Shown here piece after piece: positions 1-5,405 of a stretch of DNA of 5,405 bases. Under the pieces are notes generated by a model. It saw only the letters and a program-made list of their open reading frames with translations, was not told where the DNA came from and ran no database searches. The DNA comes from Ignavibacteriales bacterium. GTDB taxonomy: Bacteria; Bacteroidota; Ignavibacteria; Ignavibacteriales; Ignavibacteriaceae. The translations under genes were made by a program, and so were the position numbers. The stretch lies in assembly GCA_027349615.1 (NCBI GenBank), contig DAIEML010000159.1, forward strand, positions 1 through 5,405, read 5' to 3'. How positions within the stretch are numbered: the first letter of the stretch is position 1; each line of letters begins with the position of its first letter.

Positions 1-661
1 CTACCGGCAAAGTATACATAGAATCGTTTGTCATTGCAATTAAAGGCCAAAGAAAATCATTCCAGGCCCCCATAAACGAAAAGATTGCAAGTGTAATCAA
101 AATTGGTTTTGCCAAAGGAAGGATTACTGAAAAATAAATTTGAAAATCGCTTGCACCATCCATTCTAGCAGCTTCAATAAGGCTATCCGGAATTGCAATT
201 AAATATTGCCGTATTAAAAATATTCCAAATACGCTGGCCATTCCGGGAATAATTACTGCCATATAAGTATTAATTAAACCCATATATTTTAGCATCAAAA
301 AAAGAGGTAGCATTGTTACTTGAGCAGGAATAATCATAAAACTTAATAAGAGTTTAAATAAATTTTTCTGACCGGCAAATCTATATTTTGCAAATGCAAA
401 TCCGGCCATTGAATTAATAAATAACGAAATAGCTGTAATTCCAACTGAAACAACAATACTATTTATAAAATACTTCGCAATGCTTAATCGAGAAAATAAA
501 TTTTGATATTGAGAGAAAGTAATTTTACTTGGAAAAAATTTTGGCGGAAATACATTTGCTTCACCCGTAGCCATCAGTGAAGCTGAAATCATCCATACAA
601 AAGGCAACAAGCATAATATGGCAGTAATAATTAAAAGGATATAAAGCAAAGATCGTTTCAT
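1..661 (-). CDS. CUT1 sugar ABC transporter permease, MalG-type (3' end cut off by window)
   Basis: Inner-membrane permease subunit that would pair with the MalF-type protein encoded just upstream to import sugars or oligosaccharides. I translated the frame directly: 220 codons are visible, starting MKRSLLYILLIITAILCLLP, with no stop before the window edge. MalG-type proteins usually have about 270-280 residues, so roughly the last 50-60 are missing. Residues 5-27 form the first membrane segment, and further hydrophobic stretches lie near 65-92, 102-126, 132-152 and 184-206. The cytoplasmic EAA loop that docks on the ATPase is clear at about 163-186 (EAARMDGASDFQIYFSVILP), followed by the GAWNDFLWPL motif typical of this family. 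The ATG sits in an ATGA overlap with the preceding permease stop, so translation is probably coupled. No Shine-Dalgarno is visible. The family call is secure; the substrate cannot be read from the sequence. Confidence 0.95.
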   Translation of the reverse strand, partial: MKRSLLYILLIITAILCLLPFVWMISASLMATGEANVFPPKFFPSKITFSQYQNLFSRLSIAKYFINSIVVSVGITAISLFINSMAGFAFAKYRFAGQKNLFKLLLSFMIIPAQVTMLPLFLMLKYMGLINTYMAVIIPGMASVFGIFLIRQYLIAIPDSLIEAARMDGASDFQIYFSVILPLAKPILITLAIFSFMGAWNDFLWPLIAMTNDSMYTLPV

Positions 662-1548
662 ATATAAGATTCTTTTTGAATTCTCAATTGAATTAAGCTA
701 ACAATAAGAATAATGAAAAATAAAATGAAAGCAAGAGCTGCAGAATATCCCATATTCCACCAGCGAAATCCTTCTTGATACATATATAGAACAATGCTTA
801 AAGTGCTGTTCAGTGGCCCGCCTTGTGTCATGATATATGGCTCGGCAAATAATTGGAAGTAACCAATCATTGTTATAATGCCAACAAAAAGTGTTGTAGG
901 TGCCAGCATCGGCAATGTAATATTTTTAAATTGATTCCATGATGATGCACCTTCAAGACTAGCAGCTTCATATAAATCTTCCGGAATATTTTGCAGGCCA
1001 GCTATAAAGATTATCATATTGTAACCAAAATTTTTCCAGATTGCCATTAGGATAATTGCCGGCATAGCCCATTGCGGATTGCCAAGCCAATCAATTCCAT
1101 GGATTCCAATAAATCCTAATAAATAATTTAGGATTCCAAATTTTGGATGATAAATGAACCGCCATAAAACAGACACCGCTACCAAAGTGGTAACTACCGG
1201 AATAAAATATACTAATCTAAAAAAGCTTTTGAATCGAATTAACTTTGAACTTATAAGTAATGCAGCAGCTAATGAAACCGCAATTGATAGCGGTCCACCA
1301 ACAATAACAAAGTAGAAGGTGTTTTTTAAAGAGATCCAAAATAAAGGATCATTAAAAATATCGATATAGTTTTTTAATCCTACAAATTGTGCATAACCAA
1401 TATTTCCAAGCGAGTAAATATCAAAGTCAGTAAAACTCATCAGTAATGCAGCAATTACCGGCAGAAGAAAGAATATAAATATTGTAATCATTGCAGGCGC
1501 AAGGAAAAAGTAAGCGGCCGATAATCTGATTTTTTTTTCTTCTCTCAT
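658..1548 (-). CDS. CUT1 sugar ABC transporter permease, MalF-type
   Basis: Complete 296-residue inner-membrane permease, the partner of the MalG-type protein that follows. About six hydrophobic segments are visible (near residues 13-38, 75-98, 108-131, 160-184, 216-236 and 266-288). The ATPase-docking EAA loop lies at about 194-217 (EAASLEGASSWNQFKNITLP). The CUT1 signature around 240-260 (TQGGPLNSTLSIVLYMYQEG) is intact. The length is normal for the short MalF/UgpA/LacF type, without the large periplasmic insertion of E. coli MalF. The ATG overlaps the stop of the binding-protein gene as ATGA, and its own TGA overlaps the next ATG in the same way. This indicates one coupled binding protein-permease-permease unit. 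No ATPase gene is in the window; a shared MsmK/MalK-like ATPase encoded elsewhere, as is common for CUT1 systems, is likely (inference). Confidence 0.96.
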   Translation of the reverse strand: MREEKKIRLSAAYFFLAPAMITIFIFFLLPVIAALLMSFTDFDIYSLGNIGYAQFVGLKNYIDIFNDPLFWISLKNTFYFVIVGGPLSIAVSLAAALLISSKLIRFKSFFRLVYFIPVVTTLVAVSVLWRFIYHPKFGILNYLLGFIGIHGIDWLGNPQWAMPAIILMAIWKNFGYNMIIFIAGLQNIPEDLYEAASLEGASSWNQFKNITLPMLAPTTLFVGIITMIGYFQLFAEPYIMTQGGPLNSTLSIVLYMYQEGFRWWNMGYSAALAFILFFIILIVSLIQLRIQKESYI

Positions 1549-2873
1549 TGCAGACTTAGATTAGCTCTTTTTTCTTTATTTAATATCCATCTTCTTTTTT
1601 CAAGTATTTTATCAACATCTTGATCAAGCATTTTTAATGCTGCCTCGGGTGATACTTTTCCTCTTGCACCATATTCTGCATACTGCTGAACTTTTGCAGA
1701 TACAATTTGTTCCCATTCAGGTACCTTCGGCATTGGAATAACATTCTGAAGCTGTTCATAAAATGCTTTAAGATATTTATCGTTTTTTAATGTCGAATCT
1801 TGCCATGCATCAATCACAGCCGGCAGATCCGTCGAAAGATGATAAAATTTAATTTGACTTTCTTTTTCAGATAAAAATTCGATCAGTTTCCAAGCTGCAT
1901 TTTTATGTTTACAGCTTTTAAACATTGATAAACTTGAACCACCTGCCAGCGATAATCCCGGATATTTTTGACCATTGTAGGCTGGCAAAGGAGCTGTCAT
2001 CCAATCGTTTTGCAAATTTTTTGGTAATCGATTTTTAAATTCTGCTACATTCCACGGACCAGTTATGTACATCGCAAAAAAACCGCTGGCAAAAGCTTGA
2101 AATACATTTGAAACTTGCATCCAATCAATTGGAGCTAATTTTTCTTTATAAAATTTCATTAGAAATTTAAAAGCGGTTTCAAATTTACTGTCACTAAAAT
2201 TGCCATACGAGTTATCATCTTTTAATAGTTCAGCTCCTGCCTGCATTCCAAAAATTATAAATGGTGCCCACTCATTTGTAGGAATAAAAAAAGCATATTT
2301 TTGTTCCGTTCCATAAAGGTTTTTTATCTTTTTTGAAACATCATAAAGCTCGTTCCAATTTTTGGGTGGCTCAGAGTAACCAACTTTCTTTAAAATATCT
2401 GAGCGATAAAAAAGAACGCGAGTATCAACATACCAAGGAATACCATATAATTTTTTCCCGATAAAATTTGTCTTCCAAATTCCCTGGAAATAATTTTGAC
2501 TGTGAATAATTTTAGAATTATCAACAAAGTTATTTAAGCTATCAAGAGAATTTAATGCAACAAATTCCGGTATCCATGTATTCCCCATTTGCACAACATC
2601 CGGGGTTGTTTCGCTTGCATAAGCAGTAATTAATTTTTCGTGCGCCGCCGTCCATGGCATTGCCTGAACTTTAACTTCAATATTAGGATTTAGTTTTTCA
2701 AATTCTTTTGTAAGTTTTTGAACATGTTCCGCTTCTGCACCCATCGACCAAAAATTAATTTGAATTTTATCTGATGAATGAGAGCTGCAGCTAAGCTCAA
2801 AAAATGCTGTAAACAGAAATATAAAGTAGAATAATAATTGATGAAAAATATTTTTCACTTTGTTTATTACCAT
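1545..2873 (-). CDS. CUT1 ABC transporter sugar-binding lipoprotein (SBP_bac_1 type)
   Basis: Complete 442-residue extracytoplasmic binding protein that would capture a sugar or oligosaccharide and deliver it to the two permeases encoded after it. A basic start (MVINKVKNIF) and a hydrophobic stretch at about 11-26 lead to Cys29, the likely lipid-modified residue. The lipobox (F-E-L-S-C) is degenerate, with Glu at -3. The mature part starts with the usual strand (KIQINFWSMG, 36-45), then PDVVQMGNTWIPEF at 91-104, the YGIPWYVDTRVLFYRSDIL segment at 143-161, NWNEL at 172-176, and ITGPWN at 270-275. The ATG is directly preceded by an in-frame TAA, so it is the farthest upstream start; GTG at codon 6 is an alternative. 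No Shine-Dalgarno is seen. An inverted-repeat block upstream separates it from the glucanase gene, so it may have its own promoter or regulation. A beta-glucan oligosaccharide ligand is inferred from the neighbour only. Confidence 0.93.
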   Translation of the reverse strand: MVINKVKNIFHQLLFYFIFLFTAFFELSCSSHSSDKIQINFWSMGAEAEHVQKLTKEFEKLNPNIEVKVQAMPWTAAHEKLITAYASETTPDVVQMGNTWIPEFVALNSLDSLNNFVDNSKIIHSQNYFQGIWKTNFIGKKLYGIPWYVDTRVLFYRSDILKKVGYSEPPKNWNELYDVSKKIKNLYGTEQKYAFFIPTNEWAPFIIFGMQAGAELLKDDNSYGNFSDSKFETAFKFLMKFYKEKLAPIDWMQVSNVFQAFASGFFAMYITGPWNVAEFKNRLPKNLQNDWMTAPLPAYNGQKYPGLSLAGGSSLSMFKSCKHKNAAWKLIEFLSEKESQIKFYHLSTDLPAVIDAWQDSTLKNDKYLKAFYEQLQNVIPMPKVPEWEQIVSAKVQQYAEYGARGKVSPEAALKMLDQDVDKILEKRRWILNKEKRANLSLQ

Positions 2874-2909
2874 TTATAGCTGAGTAAAAATTATTATTAT
2901 TAAAATTTA

Positions 2910-2984
2910 AGTGATACTGAAACTTGAAAAACTTTCCACGTAAAAAGGAGTGAAATACGCAGATCTATTTGTTTCAGTATCACT
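2910..2984. repeat. Perfect 14-bp inverted repeat around a 47-base spacer
   Basis: The left arm at 2910-2923 (agtgatactgaaac) is the exact reverse complement of the right arm at 2971-2984 (gtttcagtatcact). Beyond the 14 pairs, the flanks match only weakly with a gap. The block fills about half of the 153-base gap between the glucanase stop and the binding-protein start, which otherwise holds only AT-rich sequence and no open reading frame that I credit. On the minus strand an AT-rich, U-containing stretch follows the second arm, but the long spacer and lack of a clean U-tract make a classic intrinsic terminator doubtful. Other readings are a long RNA hairpin that limits read-through or protects the mRNA, two operator arms for DNA looping, or a small palindromic repeat element. 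The repeat is seen directly; its role is unknown. Confidence 0.8.
2939..2959. promoter_or_regulatory. Possible operator: small dyad inside the larger inverted repeat
   Basis: Within the spacer of the 14-bp inverted repeat, cgta (2939-2942) and tacg (2956-2959) form a short dyad spaced by 13 bases. Its centre, near 2949, is within about 2 bases of the centre of the outer repeat (2947). Such spacing would suit a dimeric regulator ahead of the transporter genes, but four-base arms can occur by chance. I do not recognise the motif. Confidence 0.2.
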
Positions 2985-3026
2985 AATTTATCTTCTATTA
3001 TTATTTTGTAAATCCAGCAATGAAGT

Positions 3027-4883
3027 TTATTTCAACAAAACCATTTTACGAGTATATATTTTATCTTTTGTCATTATAGAATAAATATAAATTCCTGATG
3101 GAACTATTTTATTATCATCATCTTTTCCGTTCCAAACAATCTTATTTTCACCTGACTCTAAATAGCTATTTAATAAGTGTCTAACTTTTTGACCGAGTAT
3201 ATTAAAAATATTTATTTCTATATTCTGACTACGTGGCAATTCAAATTTTATTGTTGTGCTTGGGTTAAATGGATTTGGATAATTTCCTTCTAAAATAAAT
3301 TTTCCTGGTATTGATTGAGAAGACTTTATTTTTGTATTGTCGTTTATAAATCCTAAACTATCCAGCATTGGCTGGATTTCCGGATTAGCCATAAAATTTT
3401 TCCACAAAAGCTGAGTGCGATAGTTTTCAATCATATCTATAATTGGACCTTCATCAATTGAGAGGTAACTTGTTGCATACCAATTTTTACTTACATTAAA
3501 TGCATCTTTAAATCCGAATGGCCCCCAAATTTTATTTCCGTATTTTCTATAAAAGTTTTTCAATGCAGCAATAGATTCATTTGGTGTGTATGGCATTGAA
3601 GAGATTGCAGCAGTTGGTGAAATTGTTCCATTATCATTTGTAGGGCTGTGTGCATCGTATCCAGAAGGATCATCACTTGCAGTTAAGCCCCAAGTAACAG
3701 AATCATATCCAGCAAAGTGATTTGGATTTGCAATACAATATGCTCTATTAATTAATGTTTGATTTGTATTGTTTATGAAATAATTGGTAAACTTATCCTT
3801 CTTTCCTCTTGGATCAAATCCGAGAAAAGAATAATGAGCAAAGAATAATGGTCCGCCATAATCTTGTCCAACATAAAGTGGAATTCCATAAAAAGATTTA
3901 CCGTTAGTATATAAGTATCCTGACCAGCCGATATAATAATCAAATTTTGAAACAGCATGAGTCGGTGATGCTGTGGCAAGCAGATAAATTATCATTGCTT
4001 CATTATATCCGCGAATTGGCATATTCATCATCCAGGCATAATCTGGAGACCAATGCCAATATAAAGTATAACTAGTATTATCTCTTTGGTACCAATCATA
4101 TTCAACACTTTGCCAAAGATTTGTAATCATTGTTCTGATGCTGTCTTCATCAGTTGTATTTTGATTAAAAAATTGACGCGCTGTTAAAAGTCCTTCCATC
4201 ATAAATGAAGTTTCAACTAAATCGCCTCCGTCATCATAAGTGCTAAAAGGAATAACTTTACCTGTTGTTCCATTCATCCAATGAGGAAATGCGCCGTGAA
4301 ATCGATCAGCTTTTGTTGAAAGAAAAGTTAAAATCTTCAATATTCTTTGTACACCTTGATCTCTTGAAATAAAACCGCGCTCTATTCCGACTAAAATTGC
4401 CATCACGCCAAAACCAGAACCGCCGATTGTAACCGTTTCTCCTGATCCAAATCTTTCCCTCGCTAATCCAGAAACCGGATGAGCATAATCCCAAAAATAT
4501 CTGAATGTCGCTTCTTCAACCATTGTTAGATAATCATCATCAGTCATTGAATGAGTAAATGCTGTAACAGTTGTACTTTTACCAGATTCATTATAATTAG
4601 AATCGAACGCTGAAACTGCATAAGTTGCCGTATCACCTTGAGCACTTAAAAAATCATCAAAAATTCTTACATCAGGAGAAGCAATTCCAATTCTTTTATA
4701 AGTTGTATCTTGAAGTTTATAAATATAATATCCGATAATATTCGATTCCGGATTTGCATTCCAGGTAATATCAATATGAAGTTCATATCCGCTAGCGGCA
4801 ACTCCTGTTGGAACAGAAACTTGTCCAAAATTAATTTTAGATAATGATAGAAGAATTACAATTATTGAAAGTTTTTTTTTCAC
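3027..4883 (-). CDS. Secreted endo-beta-1,2-glucanase-like enzyme (GH144/PF10091) with FnIII-like and T9SS sorting domains
   Basis: 618-residue exported hydrolase. Signal peptide: MKKK followed by a hydrophobic core, cleavage probably after Gly20. Residues about 22-112 look like a fibronectin-III domain (VPTGVAASG, IDITWN, GYYIYK, TYAVSAFDSNYNESG). The catalytic alpha-helical domain spans about 113-505, from EEATFRYFWDYAHP (123-136) through GFGVMAILVGIERG and AFPHWMNG to DEGPIIDMIENYRTQLLW. This is the family named 'Glycoamylase' in Pfam, whose characterised bacterial members are GH144 endo-beta-1,2-glucanases. The acidic cluster DDGGDLVE gives Asp217, Asp221 and Glu224, matching the spacing of acidic residues that I recall being studied in the Chitinophaga enzyme; Glu295 in RGYNEAM is another candidate active-site residue. 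Residues about 526-618 form a type A T9SS sorting domain (NYPNPFNPSTTIKF, NILGQKV, PSGIYIY, KMVLLK), so the product should be exported across the outer membrane. GTG start; an in-frame TAA lies 9 bases upstream. The family is clear; the exact beta-1,2 specificity is inferred. Confidence 0.9.
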   Translation of the reverse strand: MKKKLSIIVILLSLSKINFGQVSVPTGVAASGYELHIDITWNANPESNIIGYYIYKLQDTTYKRIGIASPDVRIFDDFLSAQGDTATYAVSAFDSNYNESGKSTTVTAFTHSMTDDDYLTMVEEATFRYFWDYAHPVSGLARERFGSGETVTIGGSGFGVMAILVGIERGFISRDQGVQRILKILTFLSTKADRFHGAFPHWMNGTTGKVIPFSTYDDGGDLVETSFMMEGLLTARQFFNQNTTDEDSIRTMITNLWQSVEYDWYQRDNTSYTLYWHWSPDYAWMMNMPIRGYNEAMIIYLLATASPTHAVSKFDYYIGWSGYLYTNGKSFYGIPLYVGQDYGGPLFFAHYSFLGFDPRGKKDKFTNYFINNTNQTLINRAYCIANPNHFAGYDSVTWGLTASDDPSGYDAHSPTNDNGTISPTAAISSMPYTPNESIAALKNFYRKYGNKIWGPFGFKDAFNVSKNWYATSYLSIDEGPIIDMIENYRTQLLWKNFMANPEIQPMLDSLGFINDNTKIKSSQSIPGKFILEGNYPNPFNPSTTIKFELPRSQNIEINIFNILGQKVRHLLNSYLESGENKIVWNGKDDDNKIVPSGIYIYSIMTKDKIYTRKMVLLK

Positions 4884-4889
4884 TTTTAA

Positions 4890-4904
4890 TTAATCTTTCT
4901 TCAT
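4890..4904 (-). other. Four-codon mini-ORF (MKKD) bridging the GH2 stop and the glucanase start
   Basis: The sequence ATGAAGAAAGATTAA starts in an ATGA overlap with the GH2 stop (4903-4901) and ends at TAA, two codons before the GTG start of the glucanase gene. It is in the same frame as that gene. It could pass terminating ribosomes on to the GTG by reinitiation. Alternatively it may be the remnant of an older ATG start that a nonsense change separated from the gene, since MKK is a typical signal-peptide opening. A sequencing error is also possible. The arrangement is seen directly; function is inference. Confidence 0.35.
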
Positions 4905-5405
4905 AGTTTAAAAATTTCATCGATATTTGGAGCAATAGAAAAGATGAAACTGTTTGTTGATAATATTTTCTCAGTTTCTTTTTCGATCAATTCCAGGTTC
5001 ATTTTATGTTGGCCGATTTTTAATTCAACTGGAATATAAAAATTTATATCTTCATGTTTAATAAATAACATTTCATTTTCTTTGACTGATAAATTTTCAA
5101 TTTGCCCAATCAATTTTTCTTTAATTGAAAACTTTAGGAAACAATTATTAAATTTTTTATATAGGTCATTTATTATATAAAGATCAAGTAGAATTTTTTT
5201 TCCGGCGAAATATTGATCTTGCCAAAGATTAATTGAAACATAAACAGGCTGATAACATTCTCTCAAAGTATGATACGCTTTTTTCTTTTCGCCGAAATAA
5301 TCAACGACTGACCAGGTAATTGAAGGCCAGCAATCGATCAGCATGAATTGAAAAATCCCGATTATGCCGTTGAATCTTTTTCTACGATAAAAATTTATTG
5401 CGGTT
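4901..5405 (-). CDS. Glycoside hydrolase family 2 (beta-mannosidase-like) protein, C-terminal part; 5' end outside the window
   Basis: The open frame continues to the window edge, giving 167 residues; an internal ATG at 5344 is not the true start. The visible start contains the late part of a GH2 (beta/alpha)8 barrel: FNGIIGIFQFMLIDCWPSIT, then WSVVDYFGEKKKAYHTL and YQPVYVSI. This follows the beta-mannosidase-like pattern N-G-x5-Q-x4-D-x-W-P-x3-W-S-x2-D-Y, in which the barrel leads into a C-terminal immunoglobulin-like beta-sandwich (roughly the last 110 residues here, with alternating hydrophobic strands). The catalytic acid and nucleophile would lie upstream, so activity cannot be judged. 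The protein ends FKL without a T9SS sorting domain, unlike the next gene, so it probably works in the periplasm or cytoplasm. It ends 17 bases before the glucanase GTG, suggesting co-transcription. Substrate is unknown; GH2 includes beta-mannosidases, beta-galactosidases, beta-glucuronidases and others. Confidence 0.82.
   Translation of the reverse strand, partial: TAINFYRRKRFNGIIGIFQFMLIDCWPSITWSVVDYFGEKKKAYHTLRECYQPVYVSINLWQDQYFAGKKILLDLYIINDLYKKFNNCFLKFSIKEKLIGQIENLSVKENEMLFIKHEDINFYIPVELKIGQHKMNLELIEKETEKILSTNSFIFSIAPNIDEIFKL

Noticed and set aside
2910..2984. Classic rho-independent terminator for the glucanase gene
   Set aside because: The 14-bp stem is real, but the 47-base loop and the absence of a tight U-tract after it do not fit the standard form. 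I kept it only as an inverted repeat of unknown role.
2950..3080. Plus-strand GTG-started reading frame after an AAGGAG-like sequence, with a hydrophobic stretch
   Set aside because: It runs into the antisense strand of the glucanase 3' end, uses a non-ATG start, and the hydrophobicity comes from AT-rich sequence. No independent support.
3773..3979. Open reading frame of 68 codons on the minus strand
   Set aside because: It lies wholly inside the glucanase gene in another frame, has no recognisable features, and the glucanase frame is strongly supported there.
4306..4494. Open reading frame of 62 codons on the minus strand
   Set aside because: It is an alternate-frame shadow of the conserved catalytic region of the glucanase gene, with low-complexity Trp/Arg/Phe-rich translation.
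3027..4883. Starch-degrading glucoamylase (GH15), as the Pfam name 'Glycoamylase' might suggest
   Set aside because: The motifs are those of the PF10091 group, whose characterised bacterial members act on beta-1,2-glucans; I see no GH15 signature.
4901..5344. A complete 147-residue gene starting at the ATG at 5344
   Set aside because: The same frame stays open to the window edge and the upstream 20 codons match the GH2 barrel pattern, so this ATG is internal.
1..5405. Mobile element, CRISPR array, tRNA or rRNA
   Set aside because: No spaced direct repeats, transposase or integrase motifs, cloverleaf-like sequence or rRNA-like sequence was seen; nearly all bases are explained by five genes.

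Overview
The window is AT-rich and fully packed on the minus strand. Five genes read right to left, and the window edges cut the two outermost. The organism is most likely a member of the Bacteroidota/Ignavibacteriota (FCB) group, probably Ignavibacteria-like. The strongest clue is the type IX secretion (T9SS) sorting domain ending the 618-residue enzyme, which carries the NYPNPFNPSTTIKF signature very common in Ignavibacteria and relatives. The low G+C (about one third by eye) and the lack of Shine-Dalgarno sequences before the starts agree with this. The assignment is an inference.

Layout in transcription order. (1) 5405-4901: the C-terminal 167 residues of a glycoside hydrolase family 2 (beta-mannosidase-like) protein. 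(2) 4883-3027: a secreted endo-beta-1,2-glucanase-like enzyme (GH144 / 'Glycoamylase' PF10091 type) with an N-terminal fibronectin-III-like domain and a C-terminal T9SS domain. It starts at GTG, 17 bases after the GH2 stop, with a 4-codon in-frame mini-ORF in the junction. (3) 3026-2874: a 153-base intergenic space holding a perfect 14-bp inverted repeat around a 47-base spacer. (4) 2873-1545, 1548-658 and 661-1: substrate-binding lipoprotein, MalF-type permease and MalG-type permease of a CUT1 sugar ABC importer. These three are joined by two 4-base ATGA stop/start overlaps. No ATPase gene is in view.

Working model (inference): the exported GH144-like enzyme cuts a beta-glucan, probably beta-1,2-glucan, outside the cell. 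The ABC system imports the oligosaccharides, and the GH2 protein helps trim them. Using a CUT1 importer rather than a SusC/SusD pair beside a T9SS-exported glycanase is the most distinctive feature. Nothing in the window looks like a mobile element, CRISPR array, RNA gene or phage. The least explained sequence is the inverted-repeat block between the glucanase and transporter genes.
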